This document shows, one piece after another, positions 9,619 through 18,254 of a stretch of 64,000 bases of DNA. Under the pieces are notes generated by a model. That model did not search any database. It was not told the DNA's origin and worked only from the letters and a program-made list of their open reading frames with translations. The position numbers were made by a program, and so were the translations under genes. Source of the stretch: Noviherbaspirillum aerium (GTDB taxonomy: Bacteria > Pseudomonadota > Gammaproteobacteria > Burkholderiales > Burkholderiaceae_D); assembly GCF_008929045.1 (NCBI RefSeq), contig NZ_VFAH01000002.1, forward strand, positions 552,326 through 616,325, read 5' to 3'. The stretch's first letter is position 1. Each line of letters begins with the position of its first letter.

Positions 9619-10121
9619 GAGGAAATTCCTTTGAATGGATCTGGAAGCAGATCGACTGGCGCGGCATGATTGCCGCAGAACCGGGTGCGAATGCATTAAA
9701 ACCATCCGCCTCGCTAACATGGCAGCAGCGCAACGCGCGGTCTGTGCGCAAGCGCACACAGAAATGCGCTTCTACCTCGCCCCACGAGGCGCCTTTTGTC
9801 CAAGGGACGGCCGCGGGGAAACGTTAACCGACCAGGGCAGGGAGCGGCATCACATGGCATGCGGAGACAGCAGCTGGCTAGCCGACTTCGACAAAGACCT
9901 GGCGGGACGGTTATTGCGATCCCACGATGCCCGAAGGCAGCCTGGTCTGGTCGAGCGCAAGCATGTTCCCGCAGCGAAGACGGATAAAAGAACCGAAACA
10001 TGCACGCAAGGTCTCACTGGCAATGATCGCAGACGCATAGCGGCTTTTGCACGAATATTCCGTGGCCGGTCGCGGCAGCGATGTTTCAGGGGTACGCAAG
10101 CCTGACAGAAAGGGATTGGCA
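9619..10121. other. Intergenic region of about 500 bp
   Basis: Overlapping open frames exist on both strands but are Arg/His/Cys-rich in the way of out-of-frame translations, and none has a good ribosome site. Promoters for the 56-residue gene and the proteasome-like gene should lie here; none could be pinned down. Confidence 0.4.
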
Positions 10122-10904
10122 ATGACGGTGCTTGTGTCGGTAAAAATCAACGACGGCGTGGTGATGGCCACGGACAGCGCGAGTTCCTTTGCCAGCGGGA
10201 TGGTCTACAACAGTTCGCGCAAGATCGTCCAGCTGCATGAAGATATTCCGGTTGCGGCAATGATGACCGGCGCGGGCGGCATCGGCAATGAATCGGTAGC
10301 GACGCTGCTCAAGGATCTCGGGCGGCGCTTCGCCGGGGCCACCCCCACGCATCAGGATTGGATACTCGATCCGAACGACTACGATATCGAACGCATTGCA
10401 GTGCGGTTGAGGCAATTCCTGTTCGAGGAGAAGGCCGTGCCGCATGGCGCGACCACCTGGACCAAGGTACGGGTATGCGGCTATTCCAGCGGCCGTCCCC
10501 TGCCGGAGATCTGGGAGGTCAACATGATGGGCGAGGTGTGCCCGCCGCCGGCTTGCATACAACATGAACAGGAGTTCGGACTGCGCTGGGATGGCGAATA
10601 CGAAGCGCTCGACAGGCTGGTGTTCGGACTGGGCACCCGGTTCAACGAATTTGCGGTCAAGCATGGCATGGATGCGGAAGCCGCCGCCGCGCTGCGGGAG
10701 AACATCGTTCCCGAGCTCTATGAACTCTTGTTCATCGAGGCCATGCCCATGCAGGATGCGATCGACCTTGCACGCTATCTCGTCGAAACGACCATCGGTT
10801 TCGTCAAATTTTCGGTATCGCGTCCCAAGGTAGTGGGCGGCCCGATCGAGATCGCGGCCATCAGCAAGCACGAAGGATTTCAGTGGATACAGCGCAGGGA
10901 GTAA
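10122..10904 (+). CDS. Proteasome/HslV-like Ntn hydrolase
   Basis: The product (260 residues) starts Met-Thr-Val-Leu-Val-Ser-Val. If Met is removed, Thr1 would be the nucleophile, Asp17 falls in MATDSAS and Lys33 in SSRKIV, the exact spacing of the catalytic triad of proteasome beta subunits and HslV. The following AAMMTGAGGIGNESVATLL resembles the strand-turn-helix after Lys33 in that fold, and FGLGTRFNEFA matches the later Gly-Ser-Gly region. The start is fixed by AAAGGG seven bases upstream of this ATG; a longer frame begins at 10047. HslV is about 175 residues, so this has a roughly 80-residue C-terminal extension. No hslU or other ATPase is adjacent. A peptidase role is inferred; known bacterial relatives include HslV, Anbu and BPH. 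Confidence 0.7.
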   Translation: MTVLVSVKINDGVVMATDSASSFASGMVYNSSRKIVQLHEDIPVAAMMTGAGGIGNESVATLLKDLGRRFAGATPTHQDWILDPNDYDIERIAVRLRQFLFEEKAVPHGATTWTKVRVCGYSSGRPLPEIWEVNMMGEVCPPPACIQHEQEFGLRWDGEYEALDRLVFGLGTRFNEFAVKHGMDAEAAAALRENIVPELYELLFIEAMPMQDAIDLARYLVETTIGFVKFSVSRPKVVGGPIEIAAISKHEGFQWIQRRE

Positions 10905-10929
10905 GCGCCGACGTGCCCACCGCGCGGTA

Positions 10930-10947
10930 GCTTGTCAGACACAGCCT
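10930..10947 (+). repeat. Remnant right end of family-3 repeat
   Basis: GCTTGTCAGACACAGCCT matches the family-3 right arm at 16 of 18 bases. It lies 25 bases after the stop of the proteasome-like gene, between convergent genes, like the copy at 2557. Confidence 0.45.
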
Positions 10948-11007
10948 GGTTCACGGCGTCTGCCGGCGAGCCGCTTGCCGCATCATCCGCAATCCGCTTT
11001 CATGCGT

Positions 11008-11916
11008 TCAATAATCCGTGGTGATGGTCAAATGATGCGGCATCGCGCCGCAGGCATCCCGGTTCTCCCACAGCACATTGACCATGGCGGACTCGGAGAC
11101 GCCCAGGTGCCGTGCCATCATCTGCACGCCCAGCACCGTCGCCGCGCGGATCGCACGCTCTTCGGTGCTGTCGCGCAGAAGAAGAGTATGGGCATCGACC
11201 TTCGCGGCCAGTTCCGCAGAGAACCGCAAGGCCTTGATGGAGCGCATGATGCGCGGCATCTGGTAATTGGCCGCGACGCAGACATCGCATTCAATGGCAC
11301 GGTCCTGCTCGGCCAGATAGCCGGCGAACCACATGATTGCCAGCTGTGCCCGCGTGAGATAGGCGTCCTGGCCGAATGCGACAGGAAAGCGTCGCGCAAG
11401 CTGCTGCGCATGGTCGACGCCGAGCCTGCCCGAGGCTGACACCAGGTCTGCGGCCGCCTGCTCGAGGCGATCTTCCGACAGCACCTCCCGGAGGAAGTGG
11501 GCCCTGCGCTTCGGCAGCGAGATGTCGCCGAACAGCTCAATGACCGCCTCCGGATCGCCGGAGCAGAGACGCCTGCGCAAGCCTGCGGCTGTCGTTTCCT
11601 CGCCCCAGGCATGCTCGAACGCTGCCTTGAGGCCGTTGGTGCCGCTTTGGCCGCGCCAGTGATAGCGCGACATGCCTTGGGGCGTCGGCGTCCAGAACAT
11701 GAAGTTGAGACTGTTGAAGGCGATGCTGTAGGCGGCGGCCCCGGCGGCAGTTCTGCCGGCCGCACGGCCGGAAAGTCCCATCGACATCTGGCTGAAGCGG
11801 TCGGCGCGTACCGGCAGGCGCTCGATGGCCTGCGGATCGATGGCAACCAGCTCGGGCCGATAATCGAGCCGGGCTTGGGCGATGAGACGTTCCTTGGCGC
11901 TGTGCTGGTCTGTCAT
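11008..11916 (-). CDS. Putative queuosine-salvage protein (DUF2419/Qng1-like)
   Basis: Several landmarks resemble the Qng1/DUF2419 queuosine 5'-phosphate N-glycosylase family, which frees queuine for reuse: a FNSLNFMFW segment near residue 70 like the DALNFxFW motif, an IRAATVLGVQ helix near the end, a VLWENRD segment and the terminal PHHLTITTDY resembling the family's PxHRTRxxxY ending. Overall similarity is remote, so this may be a divergent paralogue with another substrate. It has no signal peptide or membrane helix. It is convergent with the proteasome-like gene. Assignment comes from motif memory, not an alignment. Confidence 0.55.
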   Translation of the reverse strand: MTDQHSAKERLIAQARLDYRPELVAIDPQAIERLPVRADRFSQMSMGLSGRAAGRTAAGAAAYSIAFNSLNFMFWTPTPQGMSRYHWRGQSGTNGLKAAFEHAWGEETTAAGLRRRLCSGDPEAVIELFGDISLPKRRAHFLREVLSEDRLEQAAADLVSASGRLGVDHAQQLARRFPVAFGQDAYLTRAQLAIMWFAGYLAEQDRAIECDVCVAANYQMPRIMRSIKALRFSAELAAKVDAHTLLLRDSTEERAIRAATVLGVQMMARHLGVSESAMVNVLWENRDACGAMPHHLTITTDY

Positions 11917-12048
11917 CCTGATCCGAAAACGTCAATGAAAAATCAATGAAGCATTAACCGGCCGATGCTCGGCGCCGCAATTATGACTACTGACTACCAG
12001 CTGCCGACTCCGGCACGGCGCGACGCCATGCTTTTCTTGTCTGCAGCT

Positions 12049-12402
12049 CTACAGCCTTGCTTCCGCTTTCAGTTGCCTCACCGCGCCGACAAGTGCGACG
12101 AAAGCCTTGGTGCATGGCGTGCCGTTGGCCAGCATCCCTTGCGCCTGTTCATACTCGCCGAGATTGATCTGCCGTACGACCTTTTCCAGTTCCGCATGAA
12201 AGGCGGCATGGGCATCGATGCACGGCCGGTAATGCTTCAGGAAACGGAAGCGCCGCTCGCCTTCGCCGTGCAGCCAGTTGCCAAGCATGCAGGCATCGAG
12301 CTTGGCGACACCCTTGGCGTCGAGTTCATATTTGCCGTTGATGGCGGCGAGAAGCTTGGGCTTCATCTCGGCGTCTTTCGCCAACGCTTCTTCGAGATTC
12401 AC
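12049..12402 (-). CDS. CZB-type (chemoreceptor zinc-binding-like) single-domain protein
   Basis: The 117-residue protein resembles the CZB domain found on chemoreceptors and diguanylate cyclases: Cys38 in ACMLGNWLHGEG and a HxxxH pair (His65, His69) in CIDAHAAFHAELE, typical zinc ligands. The usual first-helix histidine is not evident, so zinc binding may be altered. The GTG start at 12402 is preceded by GGAGG with five-base spacing and gives a compact domain; ATG codons further upstream lie out of reach of that site. A free-standing CZB domain could be a cytosolic zinc or oxidant sensor acting on another protein. Confidence 0.6.
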   Translation of the reverse strand: MNLEEALAKDAEMKPKLLAAINGKYELDAKGVAKLDACMLGNWLHGEGERRFRFLKHYRPCIDAHAAFHAELEKVVRQINLGEYEQAQGMLANGTPCTKAFVALVGAVRQLKAEARL

Positions 12403-12488
12403 GTCATCCTCCGTTGAGCATTGAAGGTTGACCATCGGCCCCCGCATCGTCAAGGCGGCATGCCGATGGGTCTGAATGCGGATCGGGC

Positions 12489-12806
12489 TTACTGTGCCGA
12501 TGCGATTTCAAACAACGCGTCCTGCGCCGCCATGCCCCTGGCAAAACCGGGAGTGCGGACCGTGCCATCCTTGTCGTCATTACCGATTTCGTACCATTTG
12601 CCGCCGCTGACTTTCCATTCTTCATATTCGAAGACGGGACGGGCGTCGAACGCATACCAGCAGCCGCTGGCATCCATCGCCATGAAGCGTGCGACGAAGT
12701 CGCCCGGAAATTCGATTCCGGTCAGGCCGAGTTCGGCCGCGGTCTTTACCGGGGTATTGAGTGTGATTGCCTGAGTATCTGCGGGTGCCATATAACTGTC
12801 TTTCAT
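12489..12806 (-). CDS. Hypothetical protein (about 105 aa)
   Basis: I do not recognise this protein. It has a mixed, soluble-looking composition with many aromatic residues (SGCWYAFDARPVFEYEEWK, GGKWYEIG), suggesting a small beta-rich fold. The start is ambiguous: ATG at 12806 directly abuts AGGA, and ATG at 12791 has no clear site. It lies upstream of and codirectional with the CZB-like gene, separated by 86 bp, so the two may be co-transcribed. Confidence 0.55.
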   Translation of the reverse strand: MKDSYMAPADTQAITLNTPVKTAAELGLTGIEFPGDFVARFMAMDASGCWYAFDARPVFEYEEWKVSGGKWYEIGNDDKDGTVRTPGFARGMAAQDALFEIASAQ

Positions 12807-13042
12807 TCCTGATCAAACCATTGCATTTCGCCCTTGCGGGGCCGCGTTCAGGTGGGTTGCGCAGTCGCCTGCGACACTATTTCTGAAGGGCAATTCCGAT
12901 AATGGCAGATTTGGCGCGCGGATTCAATGCGCGATTGACCATATCGGCTGGATTTTTGCGGCCGAATACTGGACATGGAAGACGGGGAAGATCTGGAAGA
13001 AGCCGGCAGGCAGCTTGCCTGCGCGGCAACATGACAGGGATG

Positions 13043-14200
13043 TCATTTTTCGCTCGGCGTCTTGACGCGATCGCCGAGCACATCCTGCACATACAGCATG
13101 GTGATCAGCACCGCGGCCACCGCCGCAAGCGGGGTCGCCAGCGCGACGCCGGCCATGCCGAGCAATGCCCCCAGCAGCACCTGCATGGCGATCGTCAGGG
13201 CCGGCGGCAGGGACACGGTTTTCTTTTCGATCAGCGGCATCAGCAGATAGCCCTCGGCCAGCTGGATGACCAGGAAAAGCAGCGCGACATAGCCCGCACG
13301 CACGGGATCCTCCGTGAGGGCGATCAGCACCGCCGGCACGCCGGCCATGATGGGACCGACATAGGGAATGAAGTCGAGCAGCCCGGCGATAATGCCGAGC
13401 ACCAGCGCAAGCGGGATATCCAGCAGCGCCAGTCCGGCGGTGGTCGCCACGCCGACCACCAGCATGGAAACCGCCTTGCCGGCCAGCCACTGGCCAAGCG
13501 TGCGCCCGAGTTCATCGAACACTTCACGAATGCGCTCACGCTTGCGCGGCGGCACCAGGGTGACGATGCCGTTGATGTAGACGCCGGGCTGGTATGCGAG
13601 ATAAATACCCACGAATGCAATGATCGCAATGTTGCCCACCACGCCGAGCAGGCCGGAAAAGAACAGCCCGGCTTGCGGCAGCATGGCGCCCAGCTTGCCG
13701 GCCAGTTCTTCCGCCGGCGGCATGCCGTTCATCAGCTGCGCCAGCATGGGATATTGCGACATCTGCTTCTGCAGATCCTTCAGCGCCTGCGGCACTGTCT
13801 TTGCCAGTTCGCCCGCCTGCTCCGAAATCTGCGGCGCCATCAGCCAGCCGGCGCCGACGAAGACCACGAGCAGCAGGAGCACGACCGCGCCAAGCGCCAG
13901 CCAGTGCGGCAGATGAAGCCATTGCCTGACGCGGCGGCTCATGTCGTACAGCAGAATGGCGAACAGGATGCAGGCGAACACCAGCATCAGCACATCGGCC
14001 GCATACCAGACGATGCCCGCGATGGCGACGAACAGCAGGCTGACGGTATCGAACAGCACGGTGCGATGCATGAAACTCCGGTCTTCCCTGCTCTGCTGCT
14101 GCGGCTTGGCGCGACGGGCGTCGGGGAGATCCGGCAAGTCCGGCTCGTTCGTTCTGGAATCCTCGGTTGACGCTGCGATGATGGGCTCCTTGCGTGACAT
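13043..14200 (-). CDS. AI-2E family transporter (permease)
   Basis: This 385-residue membrane protein has the AI-2E transporter pattern: N-terminal pair of helices (LFVAIAGIVWYAADVLMLVFACILFAILL), a long amphipathic middle part (residues about 130-200) and a C-terminal helical bundle with PLALVLGIIAGLLDFIPYVGPIMAGVPAVLIAL, the family's most conserved stretch. Some members export autoinducer-2, while others are Na+/H+ antiporters or have no known substrate, so the substrate is open. A 60-residue charged cytosolic N-terminus precedes the first helix. It is not linked to luxS here. Confidence 0.88.
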   Translation of the reverse strand: MSRKEPIIAASTEDSRTNEPDLPDLPDARRAKPQQQSREDRSFMHRTVLFDTVSLLFVAIAGIVWYAADVLMLVFACILFAILLYDMSRRVRQWLHLPHWLALGAVVLLLLVVFVGAGWLMAPQISEQAGELAKTVPQALKDLQKQMSQYPMLAQLMNGMPPAEELAGKLGAMLPQAGLFFSGLLGVVGNIAIIAFVGIYLAYQPGVYINGIVTLVPPRKRERIREVFDELGRTLGQWLAGKAVSMLVVGVATTAGLALLDIPLALVLGIIAGLLDFIPYVGPIMAGVPAVLIALTEDPVRAGYVALLFLVIQLAEGYLLMPLIEKKTVSLPPALTIAMQVLLGALLGMAGVALATPLAAVAAVLITMLYVQDVLGDRVKTPSEK

Positions 14201-14371
14201 GGCTCATGCACTGCCTTTGCATGCAAGCTTGGACATCGAGCGGGGCAATTGTTTCTCGCTGCAAAGTCAGGCTTTGCATTAGCTCAATGGCATGGCGCTC
14301 ATCAAGGCCAGGTCTTGTACCGATCCCGGATCCTCAGGTACTGAATGAGATCGATGGATTTTCGACAGACT

Positions 14372-14415
14372 AGAACGGGTTGCAGGTCAGTGCACGGATC
14401 GCGCAAACCCGCTCT
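14372..14415. repeat. Short family-1-like hairpin at a 3' end
   Basis: AGAACGGGTTGC and GCAAACCCGCTCT pair with one bulge and one mismatch around a 19-base centre. The arms resemble the terminal arms of the family-1 repeat (AGAGCGGATTGC...), suggesting a copy that has lost its interior. The end overlaps the stop codon of the binding-protein gene at 14414 and may help terminate the ABC operon. Confidence 0.45.
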
Positions 14416-15259
14416 AATGGCAGTCCGGCGCGTCCTGGTCCAGGTAGACCTCGAACGCAATATGCCTGACCGCCTTGGCGACGAGATGATCGGGATAACG
14501 GCTGGCCGACCATTCCTTTGCGATGCGGGTCAGGGTTGCCGCCGATCTGTCGTCGCCCGCGGGCACAATGAAGGCAAGGCTGGCGCGCGGCGCCACTACG
14601 GGGAGGCGCGCTGAAAACTTTTTCCATTCGGGCAGCTTGATCAACTCTTCGAGCATGGTGTTGTCATGGACGGCGGCATCGCATTCGCCGGTACGCACGG
14701 CCAGCAGCGAATCGGCCGGCGCCCGCTTGAGCATTTCAATGGCGCCGTATTGCGCGGCGAGAGTGCCGGCATACAGGCCGCCTTCGGACAGGCATACCTT
14801 GCGCCCTTTCAGCTGCGGCCAGCTCCTGATATCGGTATCGGAACGCATGATCGCCATCGGCCCCACCGCGTAACCCAGCGGAATCACCGTGGCCGACTTG
14901 CGGATCGGCGCATCGTCGGGCACGGCGGCGAGGATGACATCCGCCTTGCCGGCCGCCAGCGCGGCCGCCTGGGCATCCGGCGCCGCTCGGGTGATCGACA
15001 CCGGCAGGCGCAGCCGTTTGCCAAGCTCCTGCACCAGCGCGCCATCGATGGCGTCCGGCGTGCGGAATTTCATTCCGCCCTTATACTCCGGCTCCACGTA
15101 GCGGATGCCGGCATTGAGCTGCTTGCGCTGCATCGCGGCGTCCAGCCCGCTTCCCGTATGGTTGCCTGCATGGGCCGTATTCAGGAACAGGCCTGCCGCC
15201 GCCAGAACGCAGAGCTTGCGCGCGGAACTCATGTTCGGAAGCGGACGGCGTGCAGTCAT
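14414..15259 (-). CDS. Periplasmic solute-binding protein, family 3-like
   Basis: A Sec signal peptide (KLCVLAAAGLFLNTAHAG) precedes a two-lobe binding fold with LNAGIRYVEPEYKGG, GALVQELGKRLRLPVSIT, AAGKADVILAAV and QLKGRKVCLSEGG, typical of the amino-acid/small-molecule SBP_bac_3 group. It is the last gene of the ABC operon, 16 bp after the permease, so it either extends the system's substrate range or is a ligand sensor. The ligand is not predictable. A second ATG at 15232 would shorten the n-region; either start works. Confidence 0.8.
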   Translation of the reverse strand: MTARRPLPNMSSARKLCVLAAAGLFLNTAHAGNHTGSGLDAAMQRKQLNAGIRYVEPEYKGGMKFRTPDAIDGALVQELGKRLRLPVSITRAAPDAQAAALAAGKADVILAAVPDDAPIRKSATVIPLGYAVGPMAIMRSDTDIRSWPQLKGRKVCLSEGGLYAGTLAAQYGAIEMLKRAPADSLLAVRTGECDAAVHDNTMLEELIKLPEWKKFSARLPVVAPRASLAFIVPAGDDRSAATLTRIAKEWSASRYPDHLVAKAVRHIAFEVYLDQDAPDCH

Positions 15260-15275
15260 GGTCAGGTCCGCCTGT

Positions 15276-16049
15276 TCAAACGTACTGGTAACGCAGCACG
15301 CGGTGCTTCAGATTTTCCAGCAGCAGCTGGTCAATCAGCGGCGCGAGGATGGCGATCGCCAGGATATTGGTCATCACGCCGACCATGTCGGCGGTCTCTC
15401 CCGCATACGACAGCGAGCGGCCGAGGCCCTTGCCGAAGCCGACCAGCATTTCCGCCGAGATCAGCGCACGCCAGGCATTGCCGAACGCGAGCTGCGCACC
15501 GGTAATGAGCTCCGGCATCACCGCGGGAAGGTAGACCCGCTTGAGCAGATCCCAGCGCGACGCGCCCATCACGCGGGCGGCCGAGACATGCACATGCTGC
15601 ACGCTTTCGGTGGCGTTCATCACCGACAGCGCCGCCGGGAAGAAGGCGGCAATCGCCACGACCACGATGATGGGCAGACTGCCGAATCCCATCACGATGA
15701 GCAGCAGCGGCACCCAGGCAATCGAAGGAATCGACTGCAGGATGATGATGGCCGACTTCAGCACTTCGCGGAAGAAGAACAGTACCGCGCCGATGAGACC
15801 GAAGCCGATGCCGAGGAGAAGCGCGGAACCATAACCCACGCCGAGGCGGGCAAGGCTGCCCCAAAGCGCGGCGCGGAAATTTTCCTGCTGGATGTCCTGC
15901 CACAGCCGCAGGATGACGGTCGGCACGTCCGGCATCAGGAAATCGGGCAGGAACCATGCGGCGACCTGCCATCCGAACAGGATGAATACGACCGCGAGTA
16001 CGAAGGCGACTTTCTTGCGGTAACCGGAGATGCGGGTGCGATTGCTCAT
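15276..16049 (-). CDS. ABC transporter permease (SsuC/TauC type)
   Basis: This roughly 257-residue inner-membrane protein has six predicted helices and the BPD_transp_1 EAA loop region (NAWRALISAEMLVGFGKGLG), typical of nitrate/sulfonate/taurine-type permeases. The ATG at 16049 is preferred; one at 16079 would add ten residues with no better site. It sits between the ABC binding protein (81 bp upstream) and the second binding protein (16 bp downstream) in a four-gene operon. Confidence 0.92.
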   Translation of the reverse strand: MSNRTRISGYRKKVAFVLAVVFILFGWQVAAWFLPDFLMPDVPTVILRLWQDIQQENFRAALWGSLARLGVGYGSALLLGIGFGLIGAVLFFFREVLKSAIIILQSIPSIAWVPLLLIVMGFGSLPIIVVVAIAAFFPAALSVMNATESVQHVHVSAARVMGASRWDLLKRVYLPAVMPELITGAQLAFGNAWRALISAEMLVGFGKGLGRSLSYAGETADMVGVMTNILAIAILAPLIDQLLLENLKHRVLRYQYV

Positions 16050-16130
16050 TATTGCTTTGAATGAAGATGGCCGGAACATCCGGCCATCGTTATGGGTGCT
16101 TCGTCAGGGGTTATTGCGCAAGCTTCGGCA

Positions 16131-17126
16131 TCAAAGCTTGCGGTCTTTCTGCCAGCTCAGGTCCAGCACGCTGTTGACATCGAAAGGCTTGCCGTCGCGC
16201 GTCTTCAGCGAACCTTGCTCCTGCAGGATGTTGGCGATTTCCTGCATGCGCGCCTGTTCCTTCTGCGTCAGCACCGGGCTGAAGGTCTGGCTCTTGATGG
16301 CATCGGTAATCACGGTCTCGCGCGGGATCTCGCCCTTCTTCAGGGTCTTGAGCGTCGGCTCGGAGATGAAGTAACCGGCAATCAGCTTGGCGGCGTCATT
16401 GGGTTTCTTCTGCAGCAGGTCGATGGCTTCGCGCTGCGCATCGAGCGACTTCCAGACCGCGTCCTTGCGCTTCTTGAGGGTGTCGCCGGAGGTGATCACC
16501 ACCATGCAGGGGAAGGGCCAGACTTCGCCGATCTCGTAGATCTGCTTGACCGGCGCGATCAGCTGCGCAATGCTGGCCTGCGGCTCGAACAGGAAGGCGG
16601 CATCGACGCGCTTGCCAACGAGCGACTGCACCGCCACCTGCGGGCTGACGCCCATCACGTTGACGTCATCGGCCTTGAGGCCCGCGTCCCTCAGCACCAC
16701 GCCCTTGAGCACCGTGTCGGCGGTGCTGCCTTCGGCCTGCGATGCCAGCGTCTTGCCTTTCAGATCGGACACCTTGGCGATGCCGGCATCCTCGCGCGCC
16801 AGGATCGCATGGTAGCCATGCTGCGCGCCGCCGACCACTTTCAGGTCGGCGCCCTTGGATGCCCAGGCGACGGCATTGGTGAAACCGAGCACGCCCGAGT
16901 CGAGCTGGCCGCCGACGATCGCCTTGATCAGGTCGGTGCCGGACTTGAACTCGACCAGTTCCACGTCCAGGCCCTGTTTCTTGTAGTAGCCGGCTTCCTG
17001 CGCCACGATGGCTTGTGCGTCATCCATCACGCGCAGATAGCCGACCTTGAATTTCTCGGCTGCCTGCACCTGGCTTGCGAGGGCAAAGGCGACCAGGGTG
17101 GCGCCTATCATTTTCGTCATTTTCAT
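16131..17126 (-). CDS. ABC transporter substrate-binding protein (SsuA/TauA-like)
   Basis: The signal peptide MIGATLVAFALASQVQA is followed by a type II binding fold starting EKFKVGYLRVMDDAQAIVAQEAGYYKKQGLDVELVEF, with GGQLDSGVLGFTNAVAWASKGADLKVVGGAQHG, the NMT1/SsuA pattern used for aliphatic sulfonates, taurine, nitrate and related compounds. Start and upstream stop overlap as ATGA with the ATPase gene, with GGAG close by, so translation is coupled. No sulfonate monooxygenase (ssuD, tauD) is present, so the ligand is uncertain. Confidence 0.9.
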   Translation of the reverse strand: MKMTKMIGATLVAFALASQVQAAEKFKVGYLRVMDDAQAIVAQEAGYYKKQGLDVELVEFKSGTDLIKAIVGGQLDSGVLGFTNAVAWASKGADLKVVGGAQHGYHAILAREDAGIAKVSDLKGKTLASQAEGSTADTVLKGVVLRDAGLKADDVNVMGVSPQVAVQSLVGKRVDAAFLFEPQASIAQLIAPVKQIYEIGEVWPFPCMVVITSGDTLKKRKDAVWKSLDAQREAIDLLQKKPNDAAKLIAGYFISEPTLKTLKKGEIPRETVITDAIKSQTFSPVLTQKEQARMQEIANILQEQGSLKTRDGKPFDVNSVLDLSWQKDRKL

Positions 17127-17896
17127 ACTTCCGCTCCTTCGAGTAACTTGGCCACATCGTCCTGCTCGGCGTGGATGCCGAGCAGGCCCAGAATCTGACG
17201 GCGCATCGCAGCGAACTCCGAGAGGTCGTGCGTCTTTTCATGATGCGACAGATTGAACTCCTTCAAGACCGTGGCCGGGCGGTTGCTGAACACCAGGATG
17301 CGGTCGGCAAGGAACAATGCTTCGTCGACATCATGCGTCACCAGCAACACGGTTGGCCGCGCTTCGCGAATCAGGTCGCGCAGGGAGTCCTGCAAGGTCA
17401 TCCGGGTCAGCGCATCGAGCGCACCGAAAGGCTCGTCCAGCAACAGCACCTTGGGATGGGAAATGAAGGCGCGGGCCAGCGCGGCGCGCTGACGCATGCC
17501 GCCGGACACCTGGTGCGGATAATAATCCTCAAAACCCTTGAGGTTGACCTTGTCGAGCCATTGGAATGCCTGTTCCCGCGCGACCTTCTTGTCGACCTTC
17601 TGGAATTCCAGCGCGAGCGCCACGTTCTGTGCCAGCGTCAGCCATGGATAAAGGGCATTTTCCTGGAACATCAGCGTGCGCTCGGGATGCGGGCCGCGCA
17701 CGGGCTGGCCGTTCGCAAGGATATTGCCGCCGCTGGGCTTCTCCAGGCCGGCTGCGATGTGCAGCAGCGTCGATTTGCCGCAGCCCGACGGGCCGACCAG
17801 GGCAACCAGCTGGCCCTCTTCGAATTCACGGCTGAAATTCTCGATCACATGCAGATCGCCGTACTGCTTGGAAATATTGTCAAAGTTGAGTTTCAT
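17123..17896 (-). CDS. ABC transporter ATP-binding protein (SsuB/TauB type)
   Basis: The protein carries Walker A GPSGCGKST, the Q-loop region FQENALYPW, signature SGGMRQR, Walker B VLLLDEPFGALD and the switch His in VLLVTHDVDEAL. Together with the neighbours it forms a nitrate/sulfonate/taurine-type importer. ATG at 17896 gives the family-typical start MKLNFDNISKQYG; the open frame continues to 17986. It is the first gene of the operon, and the promoter should lie in the AT-rich region to its right. Confidence 0.93.
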   Translation of the reverse strand: MKLNFDNISKQYGDLHVIENFSREFEEGQLVALVGPSGCGKSTLLHIAAGLEKPSGGNILANGQPVRGPHPERTLMFQENALYPWLTLAQNVALALEFQKVDKKVAREQAFQWLDKVNLKGFEDYYPHQVSGGMRQRAALARAFISHPKVLLLDEPFGALDALTRMTLQDSLRDLIREARPTVLLVTHDVDEALFLADRILVFSNRPATVLKEFNLSHHEKTHDLSEFAAMRRQILGLLGIHAEQDDVAKLLEGAEV

Positions 17897-18254
17897 CGAA
17901 ATACTTTTCCCGTTCGGACCGCTTGCATCTTGGTTGAAGAGCGCCTGGATGATACGAAGACCTGCTCGCAAAGACCTGATAGACAAACGTCAAGGGTTTA
18001 AGGTCCGAGGCATTATGCGGTTGTGCATTCTAATTGCTTTTTTCTATTGCTACTCTATTAGCCACAGCGAAACACGACAACAATTTTTAACTGCTTTGCT
18101 TATGCGCTGAAGTCATAAGCAATCAAAACAATCGAAGTATTTCCGAATATGCAACGACCTATCTCAATGCGAACTTTACCGATTGCAGTAATGTCTGCAA
18201 CTAAATCCCGCAGCCGATGCTCTATGTAGCCTGATTAATAAGGTATTGGACCCG
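17897..18254. promoter_or_regulatory. Divergent regulatory region, ABC operon and dedA
   Basis: This 358-bp gap is clearly richer in A+T than its surroundings and separates the leftward ABC operon from rightward dedA. It holds a 7-bp inverted repeat GCTTATG...CATAAGC at 18098-18120 with a nine-base centre, a plausible operator for a LysR- or TetR-type regulator. No gene is seen. Confidence 0.45.

Noticed and set aside
9635..10105. Cys/Arg-rich 156-codon frame before the proteasome-like gene
   Set aside because: No ribosome site, no recognisable domain, and composition of a non-coding frame.
12902..14170. Long plus-strand open frame opposite the AI-2E permease
   Set aside because: It is rich in His, Arg and Gln, has no family match and lies antisense to a clear membrane-protein gene; a product of high GC codon bias.
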